Source: Daphnia carinata
Lineage: Eukaryota; Arthropoda; Branchiopoda; Diplostraca; Daphniidae
Length of the DNA stretch: 64,000 bases
Direction: 5' to 3'
Assembly: GCF_022539665.2 (NCBI RefSeq)
Contig: NC_081331.1
Coordinates: 12,370,638 to 12,434,637 of the forward strand
Shown here: one piece after another, positions 1 through 13,099 of the stretch
Numbering within the stretch: position 1 is the stretch's first letter
How the letters are laid out: every line of letters begins with the position of its first letter
Program-made: the position numbers and the translations under genes
Notes under the pieces: model-generated
Seen by the model: the letters and a program-made list of their open reading frames with translations, nothing else
Database searches by the model: none
Told to the model about the DNA's origin: nothing

Positions 1-98
1 TGAGGAAATAACCCATAACGAATTCAATGAATGTCGTTATCACTACGTGTTACGTTTATAGTTATGTGTTCTTATTTTCTCTTTTTTTTTTGTTACAG

Positions 99-3000
99 CC
101 AATTTCAATGTTCTTGCCTACCGGATTTCTCCGGCAAATACTGTCAACACGGCCCGGAATGTAATCCTGAAAAGGGCATCAATGTGTGCAAAAACGAAGG
201 CGTTTGCGGGTAAGAAACTGAAATAAAAAAAAACGAAAAATCGCACATGTCCTGGTTTCCAAACTCTTTTTAATCGGCATTTGTTTTCATGTAGGTACCG
301 TACCGGTTTGACGGTCGTTCGTTGCAGCTGCCCGCCAAATTACAATGGGAGCCTGTGCGAGTTCCGGCGCGAATTCATTCCCGCCAAAGGTATAATTTCT
401 TTTGCGTTCATCGGCATCATTTAGAAACTTTGCTGTCGTGATGGACGGACATTTCCGATCCAATTGGGCTGTTGGGTTGCGGTTTTCGCCGTTCAGTGAG
501 AACACTTTTACCCTCTCACACGGCATGGTGTCTTGATTGGACTAGTGCTGTTCCCTTTCTCCATCTGTCCGTCTATCGATCGAAGGAAGACGCCACCCTA
601 TCTTGCGGTTTGCAGACCAACACTTTTCCCATCACAACTCCGTAGAAGTGTGGCTGTCCTCATTTGACCGAGATCACGTTCTTTGTTTGAATTGCGGTTA
701 AGGCTGTCAACATATTCGATGCCCTACACTATAAATTCTATTCCAACTGCTGCACGGCCACACACTATTGCCGTATTTTTACGCAGTGTGGATGCCCATA
801 GTTGACACGCACTGGAACGTCGTTGATGGGAGAAAAATGATGTGTACCACGCAAAGTGTCCTGTTTTGGAACATGGAGCTTGCACTGCTCGGCTGAACAT
901 GTGGTTTTATTGTTGTTTTCGATTTTTTTCCTATTTCGGGCTTTGATTGCAGAGTGCCTTTCCAAGTTCCGGTTGAATTGCAGCCACCATTGTGTTATAA
1001 CGGACAAGGGTAAAGCCGCTTGCCGCTGCCCGCAACATCAGGCCTTGAGATCCGATAATTTGACGTGCTACCCGTTGGGTAAGTCTCCTCCTACGATTTT
1101 ATATCTCTCTTTTGCGCGGTTCTTTTAAGTACCTTTTTAACGACTGTGAATCGTCTTCTGTCTGTTATTTGCCTTGCGTTTTGATGCGCTTCCCTCCCTC
1201 CCCCGAGTTTTCGTGATGCCAAACTGACAATGAAGTAAGAGAATGGAAAACGATTGTACTCGTGAGAAGCGAAGGAAAGCAGACTAATTTCATCGCCTCC
1301 AATCTGCGGCCGCGAGGTCGTCACGTTTTGATACACGCACACAAACAGCGCATGGCATGTAGAGTTACTCTCCGAATCTGAACAACTTAATGTATAAGAA
1401 GTAGAAGAAATAGTCCATGGACAAGTATAACAGGATCATTAATTTTTTTCTTTCTTTTTTGTTTCTTGAACTGTACTTTTAGTTCAAGTTAGAAGCTTAT
1501 CTAGACGAATGGGAAGGTTTTTTTTTTTTTTAGCTCTAATCAAACATTATCTGAAATTTTTGTTTCGATACGTCCGTACCTGTTTCAAAGCTCGTGTCAT
1601 TTAACAGAAATGCTGATACATTAAAAGAACAAGGTGCTGAAAACTTGTTTTCTCCGTCGCTACGCCCAGCAGCGATGCAAAACAAAGCAAGAAAGAACTT
1701 GTTCCGCTGATCGTTGCGGCGCCGCCAGGTTTAAGTCGACGCCAGTCGTGAAAAATAAAGATATTAAACAACCGGTCGTACGTGAAATCGACATGCGGCG
1801 AAAGAAAGAGGGACTCGCTAAGAAAATAAAATTTGTTAGAAAAGCAGGAAAACCGACGTTGTTTTGAGTGACAGGTTGAAAAAGCGTTGGCGAAAATAAG
1901 CGCATTTCGAAGAGTGGGTTTATTCGAGGACTGGCACGTTCAGTCGTCCGCTATATCCGCCCGTAGAATAATGGAAATGTTTCATTGCTTTCGGACGGGG
2001 GTCAAAACTGTAATACTAATTTTCTTTTTTATTAACATTAAAACATTTGACATTTTCCGTGTTTCCCTCGTTCTTTCACCACTCTGCTCAAGAAAAAGCA
2101 GGAAAGAAAAACAATTTCATCGTATCCGCCATTGCGCGTAATTCAGGGTTAAGACTCAGTTCAATGTTTCAAGTTTCTCGCCTATTTTTATTTTTATGCG
2201 TCCTGTCATTCGAGTAGCCCAGAAAATAGCAAAATGGCTGAGTGAAAAAGGACGAAGTCGAAGGATTAATCGACGTGTTTGCCTACAGCTCTAACGAATG
2301 ATGTGTTTTGCCGTCGTTTTCTTTCTCGGAAATAGGGGCCGATTGAAAAAAAAAAACAGGGGCATTCAGGTGGAATGGAACGCCACAGGATCCTGTTTTT
2401 CTCCTCGCTATTTGACACGATCATAACAAGGAGAAGGCTGGATGACGATTAGTTATTCCAGCCAAGTAAACAACGTCTTTATATTTTGGCTGTGATCGTT
2501 CTTCTTCCTCCCCCTATCCATTTATAATTATTGATGGCCTATTTCAACTCCCCTCATGCGGAGCACAGACTTATTCTATGTATTCATGCGCTGTCGGCGG
2601 ACGACGTCGAACGTCCATCATGCCTTTTGCCCACGCTTGCTAAAGCTCCTTGTTGTTCAAAATGTACCTCGCAGGAGATTCATTAATCATCCTTCCATTT
2701 GTAGAAAATGGAGATGTTAGGACGGTAGTCTGTCGATGTCGAACTCGTATTTTGATGTCCCTTTTTTTCCTGCGGATATTGTTCGCTTGCGAAGAGTAGA
2801 AGCTCTGTGCGCAGTTTCTATGACATCCGGTGATTCATTGGCACAAACACGTCATCATTCCTTGTTTTGAATTCTGAAACCTCCCGTCGTATCCGTTCGT
2901 AGTTGCAGCCAGTAATGATTGCATACAGTCTAGCTTGCATCAAAAGTAAAACCAAACGAGGAGTGTAAATGAGAAGGTCGACATCGTTTCATTGCTCTGT

Positions 3001-6000
3001 TTTTTAAAGGGCGCTTCCTAGAATCAAGAGCTCGGCCATGGCGATATATAGCATCTCGGACATCCTCTTTTGCTTATTGCGATTGTTCGTTTTGAAAAAA
3101 AAGCTTCATTATTTTTCGTGTCCTTAAGTGTGAGAGAAAAATAGTCAGGCCGCATTCTGTGTCGTGCTGATACGTAGATAACAGCCAAGCGAATGATGAT
3201 TCTTTTTATAGGATAGTTTAGCTTTTGATGCAGACCGTTTTCCGAGGAAAAGCTTGTTCTATGATTTTCGAAACCGTTGAACAAGGGATGCAATCACATG
3301 CAAAGAATTGTCTATTCTTTTATTTGTTCAGAATTAGCATCGGGTTTAAAATAAACACATCTTCCTTCCTAGCCTATTATAGCCCGATTTTCTAAACAAT
3401 TAGGGCTTTCGCGTGACTTTGGATATGATGCACATTTTCCTTGTTTCTGGGATTACGGCCGCAAATCCTATTGCGCTGCTAGATCATGGCGGTGTAAACA
3501 GTACACGCGCATTCAGTAAATGCCATCTAGGAATCTGCCTTTCTTTCCCTCATCCTGCGAACCGGTGTCAAGTTCCAGTCGCCGACCCCTTTCGTTTCTC
3601 CCACCTTGCCGTGCTCCCGCTCCACGTGCATAAACTCGGCGCCATTCCCAGACGTTCATTCTATCCGCTAAAATGTCTAAGAAGAAAAGTGTGCTTACGA
3701 ATTTTCATTATATTCTTTTGAAGTATAGAACCAGCAAGAACCGTGGTAGGAAACGTAGAAAGAAAGTGGTTTCATTAAAACTCGACCATGAGAGTGTCAC
3801 GTCTCTATTACCATTTTCTATTCTTTGTGAAATCGTAAAAACGGGGAGTTTTTTTTTTATACAGTTTTAAATATTTAATGGATTTTTTTTACGATGACGG
3901 ACGTGGCTGTATCCGATTTCCTTGTTTTAGAAGGCGGAAAGTCAAACTGGCATAATAATCATTAAAAAAATTATATTATTTTTGTCGTTCATAACCGTTC
4001 CTGGTTGGAGCTCTTACAATTGCTAATCAAGTTGTGAAAATAACTAAAATAGTTAAAAACATTTCCCGTGTTTCACACTCGTCACAACTTTCGAAAGTTT
4101 GTCAGATGTGGTAGTAATTTGTTGATTTCTTTACTTGTGCATTTAAATGCCTTATCTTTTATTTTTGCATTTGGTTAGAAAAATTATTGTTGTTTTCGTG
4201 CGTAAAGGGTTCTCCGTAGGTTGGGGAAGTGGTGGATCGAAAGACCGAAGCTCGTCCTTTTTTTGCATTTGTTTCCTAGAAATACAACGGCGCCGTGGTT
4301 TTTCTTTATCGGGATCAGGTTTCTATTTCCACAGTCCACATAATACACTCAACAAGGAAAATAACAAAGCATATGATATTCGGCTTCTTTGCACTTTTCG
4401 GCCTTTTGTTTAAATTGGCTGAAACTAAATGTAAGAATAAATAAAAATAACAACAACAAGAAAAATCTGTGGCAGGAGGGCGTGTTAGGACGTGGTTGGC
4501 TTCCGTGTTCCACGGTCACGCGAATATAATCTAGTTCATTGCAGGAAACTTGAATCGTTACAGCTTACTCAAATCACGACAACATTTGAGAAAATGCGAC
4601 GGACATACTTCCTAGTCTTCATATCTCGTATAGTTGGGATGTCGTTAGCGATTGTGCCAAGAGGCCGTTGGCGACCGAGTGTAATTATCGAACATGCATA
4701 TAGTCTTTCCGACGTCGTTTATGATGACGTCAAATGCGAGTCGAAGTGTAGGATTGACATTAGTAGACCATAGCTATAGCATTTATGGTGAAAGTAAAGT
4801 GATCCCAATTTTCGCAACCTTTGGGCTTCCATTTTGCTACATGGCACTCTGACAATGTTAGTGTCTGCGAGTTTAAGCGCAAGGCGAAAATCACTTCCAA
4901 TTTATTTGTAATTTTTAGGAAAAGCAAAGAATCGTTATGACCTTATAGAATTATTTTTCTTCCAAAGCCAAAGAAAGGTTAATAAAGCAAAAACATTTTG
5001 AAACAAACAACAGACGAGCCTTGAGATTGCGCGCATAATTGTAATAACAGATTGCAACTCCTTATTTTCCCGAGGCACATTGACGATCAACCTACCCCGC
5101 CCCGTTTTATTTTCCAGTAGTTGAGACGTTTGTATTCCGCTTACAAAGTTCAACTTTCACAAGGTTGTTTGGTTTATACCTGTCCTTGTCCTGTCTTCTC
5201 AGTATGTCGCTGGAAGGAACAAAGTTGCTTGTCTACAGCTAGCACCCTTTGTGCGTTACCTTTATATTATATAAAGCCAGCCCTGCCCGTCCGGTCTTCC
5301 CATATCATACGTTATCTACCATGTTTGTGAAATTAAAGATCTCAATCGTCGTTTGCTTTCCCGATGTGTTGAACCACGTTGTTCACTTTCAGTTGACATT
5401 TAAGTTTGGTCTAATTTTGCAATACGATCTCGTCTCCGTAGTGCCGCTGAGAATTTTGGGACATGTCGAACTGGATAGACCGTCTTCATTCAATGACACC
5501 CGCTTGGTAGATTCTGTTACATCCGCGGTGAGTCCCATGCAGCTTTGAAAATTTCACGCTGCGTTAATTAATTCAATGCGGCGTTGGTTTCTAGTTAAGG
5601 AAAATGGCCGAAGAATTCACTGCATTTCTCTTGGTGGTCGGTTCCGTAAATCTCGCTGAGTAAGTTAATCGTTCACACTTGCAAGGAACTTGAACATCGA
5701 AAGCTTAATTTTGATTTTATTGTCCACCATTTGTATTGCAGACCCAATTCCAACCGGCTGCAGTTCATTCTTTGGAATTCTGAAAAATACAATATGAGCT
5801 GGTCAAATGTAGCCCAACAGCACGGACCGATGACGGCGGCTGTTAGAAGCGGAGCCGTCGCTTCGATTCCAAACCGATCGGCTACCGGATTTGGATTTCC
5901 TTGGATTGGCGGCAGGAAAAGGTTGCCACGCAGTGTAGCACCGTTCACTTATATCCCACAACAGTGGAATAACTCCTACACGTCCTTCGTCCATCAAATC

Positions 6001-9000
6001 AACTCCCGGATATGGAAGGTGCAGGGTGAATCAATCGTCATTCGAAACATCAGTATCGTCCAAGTTCCGGCTTTAATTATCGAGGTTGTCTTTGTTTTAT
6101 TCTTTTAAATTTAATTATTAACCGTATGATTAAAACGTTCTGTCTCATCCATGCATCTAGTGGGTTAAATTGGATGTTAAAGGCCAGGTGCGTGAAGGCT
6201 ATCCCTTCACGGTGGCGTGCAACGCTAACGGTTCGGGCAAGAAAGATTTGAAGATGGGCTGGTATAAGGATGGCCACCGGATAGATGATTCGTTTGCACT
6301 CCTACGCAACGTGTCCATTTTTGTTCACCAACAACAGGACTTGCGTGGATTTTTCACGCTCTACTTGGAAGTGAAACAAGCATCGTTATTCGACCGTGGT
6401 GAATTTGAATGTCGGGCCAAGGATTGGGGACAGACTGCCCGCAAGAGTGTCTTTCTCGACGTCATTACGCCACCGATTCTCGATCTGATGCCCATCAATC
6501 CGGTTGTTCTTCCGGTAAATAATACTAATGACTTTTCCGCTTTCAAAGAAGATCCCCTTAGTAAGTCGTTAAATTACCATTGTCACGCCTTGCAGGGTAC
6601 GGCAGTGAATTTGACGTGCCGGGACGAAAACCATCTGGCGCGACGTACAACCACCAAGTATGTCTGGTTGAAAAATGGCCAGCCCATTGAATCGTCGTGC
6701 GAAGAAATCATCGAAGACTTGACACCAGTCGGCAGTTTGTTGAAAATCACCTCGATCCAGGTAAAATGAGTTCCAAAACTTGTTGCTTTTTTTTTTTTTT
6801 TGTTCGTTTGGTTATCTTTCATTGACTATCAATGTCCTTGTTTCATGGATCGCTAGCTTAGCACCAATTACACATGCCGAGGGGAAAATGGAACGAAGGT
6901 TGTCAACAAGACGACGCAAATTTTTGTCGCTAGTCAAGAAAGATCCTGTCCCCAACAGAAAAGCCGTGGTGTTGAATGGCTTAGGACGGCTGTTGACATC
7001 ACCAATTACCAGTTCTGCCCTGCTGGATATGTCGGTGTGGCTAAAAGACATTGCTTTGCTGTAAAAGAGTTGCCGGGCGACGATGGAGAGGCGCTTCCAG
7101 CAATGCGGCTTTTCTGGAGTTGGGGAGAACCAGATTTCTCCAATTGCAGCGATCGTAATCTTACCGAAATATACCGACAGCTGAAGTTGATCACTTTGGG
7201 CTATATCGTCACTGACGTCCCATCCATCATTAATAAGTTCGCCGATTTCATCGAATCGAAATTGAAAAGTATTGCAAAATCCAATCGAAACGCCAACGCG
7301 AAAAAGTCACAAAACGAAGATACCGCCCCATCTTATCTACCTGGCGAAGGGAACGCGTTACTGGAAATAGCCATGAGTCTCGAGGCTTTTCTTTGGAGAA
7401 GGACGGCAGTCTTACCTCAGGCTTTCTGGAATTCGACTGCTGTTCGTTATTTATACGCGCTCGACGCTCTATTGTCCATGCCGCAAGACATTTTCGGTTT
7501 GGATGTGAGTAAATCGTTTTCCGGAAGAAGAAAAAGATAGTGTGTGCGGAAGCAGCTTGACGGTCTAATTTATTTCTTGTTTGTCAGAGTTCATTGCCGA
7601 TCCTGCGTTTCATTCAGAATCACCTAGATCTTCTGAGCATCAGTCCTAAAGGCGGAGATCTTCTTGGCAGTATTCAATCGCATTTACTGGAGAACAGCGA
7701 TTTTGACGTTGATTGTGATAGGTAAATTGCGTTCGCTGTCGGCTGGGTTTTATTTGGCTGATTAATCGTACACTGCATTTTTATGTTCTATGTCCAGGAA
7801 ACAGTTCAAGTACAAACGACTTTTGCCAGTATCGCCAAGGTATTTTTACAACGTAGGAAGTTATAGAGTGCAATTTCGTATTGATACATTTTTACTTCTT
7901 TTTACGTGACCATTTAGCCAAACAGAATTCAAAAATCTCAGACAACTGGCACCAGCCCAGTTCTTTCTCAATAAATCAAACGGGCACAACATTTCGATTG
8001 ATTTCCATTCGATAGAACAACTGCAAATCAAAGGAGGTGAATATCTTTGTGCCCTGTTGCAACTCCAACCAACAAACCATTCCCAAGGATGGGACATGCA
8101 TTCTTGTTCCATCGAACGGTTGTCCGATCCGGCTGCCTTCCGTTGCCATTGCCGCCATCAGGGTACTGTCGTGCTACTCTACGCCGTAAGGAACAATGAG
8201 GTATGTTATGAACTGTTGATGCGTATTACAACTTGATCATTTCTCTCAATATGATTTCCTCTATCGTGCTGTTTAGCAGAGAGAAAATTCAGCATTCGGC
8301 TTGTGGAAAGTCGTTTACTTTGCAGATTCAGTTAGCATTTTAGTCGTCGTTTTTGGTCTCGTGACTTTATGTGCAATGTGGTACCAACGGCGTTGCGTGT
8401 GGTTATGGTTTCAAATCCAAGTGGGAGTCTCACTTTTGCCGCCATCGTCCATTTATGTCCTGCAAACTAATGTTACCGTAAGTAACGCAATATAATTTGC
8501 TGTAAAGCGATGAAGTAATCTGGAATTTGTTGTTATTTTCAGGTTGCCAATCCGTTCTGGACTATCCTACTAACTGCAGCGACGTATCAATATGCAGCCA
8601 CCGTTTGGGCCATGATTATGTACTTGAAGATGAGTGTTAATAAGGGTCCCTTAGAACAGGCGATGGCGGGTAAACTGAGCCAGAGTAATCTCAGACTGGT
8701 TGGTTTATCGTTAGGTAATTCCATAATGTTATTAACTGAAAAAGCGTGACAATTGGTGCGATTCAATTTCTCGGATCGTGCAGGCGTTCCGTTGACGTTA
8801 TCAGGGGTCCAGACTCTCATAGAGGAATTCTCAGTTGGCCCACCGTTCACCAGCTGGATTTCCCAGCTCACCTCTTTCTCTGGGATCTTTTTCTCGTTGG
8901 TTTATTGTACTTTGTTTGTCACCATCCTATCGCTTTACGTCACGCTAACAAGGGAAACGGATAATTCGGCTGAAAAGTCCAACACTTTCACAAAGGACGG

Positions 9001-11095
9001 CCATAACGTGATGGGCAATAAGTAAGCATTATCCTGAGCAGCATTTGGTTTAACCACTGACTTAACAGTTTTCATTCTAGTATTCGATACAGCCATTGTT
9101 GTCCGATGCTTGCTCTGCTGGGTGTAATGGTCACTGGATCCATGTTATGTCGCTTCCACTGGTTGTCACTTGGCATCCACTGTGTCGCCGCGTTTTTTCA
9201 TCTGGTAGCTGTACGTATGAACTGACTTGCAATTTTTATTTGCCATATCATTTATCAGTTACATTGATGTTTGTTTTCCTCAGGTCTTTTTGGCGATCGC
9301 TGTGATATTTACTTTTAGCGGTGCAAACGATGTCCGCGTTTATTGGTGTTTTTGGCGTCGGAGTAAATTGCCCGAAGGTGATACAGTAAGCGAGTTGTTA
9401 AACGCAACAACGATGGTCGAGAGCCCACAACGGAAAAGCTTGTTGTCGACAGAGCAACATCCATCAGAAGGTAACTTTCCGTTAAACGGATTTCGAATGA
9501 AATGGGCTTGAAGTTTGCTCCGTTTCTGCTGGGGCTGGCAGGACTAGAGGTTCCCAACCGGACAAGGCGGACAAGTCGGCCTAGCTTGGATGGTACACCT
9601 TTTCCCGTTCCTAATGGAACAAGAAGATTTTACCGTTCCGGTCCAGCTTCGTCGCCATTGCTTCAGAGAGCTGGTCTAGGTCCCGACGTGATGCGAGCGT
9701 TTAGCCAGGAACAAGAAGCTGCCCAACAATTGCTTGGCAATGCTTCAACAGGCCGTCAATCTGACATTTCACCCTCAGAGGCAATCACAGGACATGGAGA
9801 TCTGACAAAATCCAATAGGGATCGAATAAACTCCACTACAATTTCGGAGGGAATGCAGCCAGACGACCTGGATTCAGGATTCGGACCCAGTGGCGGAGGA
9901 GGAAGTCAGAAATTTTATGGATTAGATAAATTCTCCGACGCTTGGAAGGTACGTCAAACATAATTAATATTTAATTTCAATATCAAGAGGGCCATGATTT
10001 TCAGAACAAGATGATGCAGCAGCACACATTGCTAATCCAAGCTATTTTTTTTTTTTCAGTTCCTTGGCAGGATTCGATGGAGGCTACCGCAATTCGGATT
10101 CAGTTCAAACGGCAGCATTAGCGGTGGAGGCTCATTCCGCTCGCGACAAAGCACGATGAGTAGCGCAACAACGGCCGATTTTGGTGGTGAACGAGGTGGT
10201 AGCGTGACAACAGAAGAGACGGAAATTCCAATTCGGGAAGCTGAAGACCTCGAATCCCTGATGGCTCCCTACAGACTGCGACGGTCAAGAACGCGCTGGT
10301 CTGAAGACTATGGCCGAGAAAATGAGCTTGATTCCAGCGAAGTCAGTAATCTTACTTTAAAAGCCAAGCCCTTTAGGGGCCGCTGCTTCATTCGTTGTTC
10401 GCCGGAAAAGAACGGTTCCAATGTCCTCTGGAGCCATCGCTGTCAGGAAGCTGACGCGACCAACAGACCAACAAGGTGGATGCCTTTACAACACACATGT
10501 TGCGAACGTTGCTGGCACAATCCGGAAACTCCAATTTGCGAACTCTGTCTTGCCGATAGTACTCCGACCCAGCTTCGATCGGGAACTTTACTCGTCCGAG
10601 CCGTTGTCGAGAATCCTCCCAAACTGCCTGTAAGGTTACTGTTTTTAATGGGTTAATATAAAGAACTCAGTTATCATTTTCTCGTAGAATAAAGATGTAT
10701 GCGAGTACTTGGAAATGGACCCCGCTGGAAGCCTGGCAATTGATCAGCAACGCGCTAAACGGATACAAGTCTACTACAATACGACTATCGAACCAGTGCC
10801 CCGAACTAAAAACAGTGATGAATCAAACAGTACCAATAAAGATAAGATGATTGGCTCGACTTCTTTCATCAAATCTGCTTGCGCCTCGCCTTGTTTGTCG
10901 CGCCAAAAGAAAATCATCAGCGGGCGAATCATGAAGAAATATCGACTCTCGTTGCGCAACGTTGTGCATTCCACCCAGCAGCAACTACAGCAACGGAAAG
11001 TGAATGAATCGGGATCGACCGATTTTCCAGCAGAACGTCTCACACTAAGGGACCAAATAGTTAGCGATGCCCACGCCCCGCCTACTGAAAACTGA
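99..11095 (+). CDS. Adhesion-type GPCR, paralogue A (5' end outside window)
   Basis: This is the 3' part of a large cell-surface adhesion receptor. Exons read: 99-209, 295-389, 953-1078, 5442-5527, 5595-5659, 5742-6084, 6161-6760, 6857-7504, 7588-7721, 7798-7839, 7918-8200, 8277-8477, 8543-8714, 8784-9021, 9081-9210, 9284-9470, 9542-9948, 10060-10629 and 10688-11095 (TGA), giving 1614 codons in phase. Domains in order are EGF-like repeats, a SEA-like region (weak), two Ig domains, a hormone-receptor (HormR) Cys/Trp domain, GAIN, a GPS with four Cys, seven membrane helices and a cytoplasmic tail of about 480 residues. Every border matches paralogue B at 36-46.7 kb. The exon at 6161-6760 reads straight through a 35-base segment that must be an intron in B. 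The GPS has HQGT where HL(T/S) is usual. The signal peptide and CUB-like exon must lie to the left. Ligand and subfamily are not known. Confidence 0.88.
390..735 (+). other. Intronic block conserved between receptor paralogues
   Basis: The intron between the second and third EGF-like exons of copy A stays alignable with the same intron of copy B (37300-37625). Shared words include the start GTATAATTTC, a GTCTATCGATCG word, a CCTATCTTGCG word and a GCGGTTAAG word near the end. Most other introns of the pair have diverged more. It could be a regulatory element, an unrecognised alternative exon, or recently converted sequence. Confidence 0.5.
1079..5441 (+). other. Long intron of receptor A
   Basis: This 4.3-kb stretch separates the last EGF exon from the SEA-like exon. 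It begins with GTAAGT and ends with a pyrimidine-rich CCGTAG. I see no conserved coding exon in it. The matching intron of paralogue B (37964-41154) is about 1.2 kb shorter. Confidence 0.7.
6561..6595 (+). other. 35-base former intron, now readable in frame
   Basis: The segment starts GTAAGT and ends TGCAG, exactly at the place of a 35-base intron in paralogue B (42270-42304). In copy A one extra C just upstream (CCCC in place of GCC) puts the segment in an open frame, adding about a dozen residues between the two Ig domains. Removing it would now shift the frame. This is read directly from the sequence; whether it is retained in mRNA is inference. Confidence 0.65.
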
Positions 11096-13099
11096 GTCCA
11101 AGTCGTACTGCGTTAACGAAGTGAATTCATAAACTATGCTACCTGATTCTCCCTCTTGAGGACCATTTAAAAACATCGAATAGTAGTGATGTGTTACAAG
11201 ACGTTCGTCTGCATACAACGTGCCCTAACATTGCGGCGGAAAGAGTGACACAAAAATGTGGATTGATCAAATGCAGCAGTATGGACGACGATTATTCAAA
11301 GCTTCTAGTCAACGCTTTCAGAAAACCAGTAATTGCCTCGTAAACTAACATGTACTTCAATCCAAATGAAAAATCGACCAAGTACCAAAGACTCACCCCA
11401 TCCCACCTGTTCGCTTAAAGTTAGTGGTATTCATTTAAACAACTCCGTTATTACTGGTGTCTCTCATTTTTTCATTTATCTACGACCTTTCTGTCATTCT
11501 ACCTCCGGATACATCCGCAATCGTTGAGTACCAGTGCTTTGTATGTTTCATTTGAATCTTTTTGGATGTCGATGTTTTCGATGAGCTCTTTTGATCGTTC
11601 AAAAGTCTGGGTCACACATTCCGTCGTGCCGCTTTTCAGTCCACATGACCAGATCGGCTTTTACTTGCATATCAACGTACTTATTAGTTTTTGTGACGGC
11701 AGCTCAAATTAGTTCGCACCTCTGTTTTGTTTTTGGCTTTGACGGCTATTATATTCCTCAATAGCGTGATCCTCAATGGCTTTGCTGCAAATATTGTCAT
11801 GGGGTTGTTGGCTTTACCCAGTGGGTGCACAAAAAGAGCGAAGCGATATGAACGAAGTAAATGAAGGGACGATTGAAGAAAAGGTAGAAGTAGTCCTGTT
11901 GCGGTAAGCGCTTTTGTGTTGAGCTGTTTGGGTTTTTTTGTTTTTGTTATTTGCGTTTCGCATTGTACATAATTGAAACCGTCGATATTTATTTATTCGA
12001 AGAAGGGCTAGTAGTTTTAGCTTCTTGCGCTGAAGCTAATGCTCTTCCTTTCCATGTAGCAGTGGCTGAAGAGGTATGGAGCCCCACCTTCCTCTTAATT
12101 AAGACGCTCAATTCGTTTGGGTACCTTGACAACGTTTGTTTTTAAAAACAAGCAGCCGTTCATAATTGGAAGTTTAAATGCAAGATTCAACTCAATATGC
12201 AGTATAAATAATATACATGGAGCTTAGCTTATGTTTTGTGGCGAGTATTCCGCGCTCTTGATTGTCAATGTAATTGTCAAAATGAAATGCTTGTGTGGCG
12301 ACTCGCAAGAAATAGACTTGTGTATTTTTCTTGCAATTCACGCTCATTTGTACCAGAAATTCATCGAGATCCTCGACTGCTAATTTTCATCTTCAGTTTC
12401 TTTTTTTAGCTTTCGACACACGTATCTGTTCGAGTGAAAGAAAATCGATTCATCGTCACCGGTAATCTGAAGATTCGGCTAATTGGGTGGACAGTTAAGA
12501 CATTGAATGTGTTTTTGTTGTAGCATCGAATCCTAAGGAGGGGATCCTTCATCATTCAAGAATAATTTTTAAAAAATCGAGATTTCAATTTGTTAAAACT
12601 TTTATCTTTACCAGAGCTGTTGCAATGTGGTGGTTAAGATTTCCCCGCATTAGATTTTAATAATCACATTTTCTCTTTTTAAAAATAGGTTGGCATGACG
12701 TAACGCAGTACAGATAGCTTAGTTCAGAACCCACTTCCCATTTCCGGATGTCGATTTTTGTAAAACTAAGCAAGTGTGTGTTATGGTTGAAAAACACTAA
12801 TATTCTACTACGGTATACGGGTAAGTGTACATGTTAATCAGTCATCATTTTTGTCATTTGTTCTAGTGCCGAACAGCAGAAAATTAAAGGAAACATCTTT
12901 CTACAGTTAAATTTCTGCGTTGGCGACAGCTGTGTGATTGGCCGCAACCAGTTTCGCAGCACCTACCTACACCTACCTACACCTACCTACACCGCTGATC
13001 TTTCTTGAATGCAAATTCAAAATCGTAAACCCAGTAGTTATCAGCTACAATAGGCAATCCAACGAAGCTATCTGCAACAGGATTACCATCGTTAATGGC
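11096..13099. other. Intergenic, receptor A to GTPase
   Basis: I see no convincing coding exon here. Near the right end, at 12961-12993, lies a short tandem repeat. The rest is ordinary AT-rich sequence that should hold the 3' UTR of receptor A and the promoter and 5' UTR of the GTPase gene. Confidence 0.5.
12961..12993 (+). repeat. Short tandem repeat (ACCTACCTAC)x3
   Basis: Three exact copies of a ten-base unit plus a partial one lie about 105 bases before the GTPase start codon, probably in its 5' UTR or proximal promoter. Confidence 0.9.
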
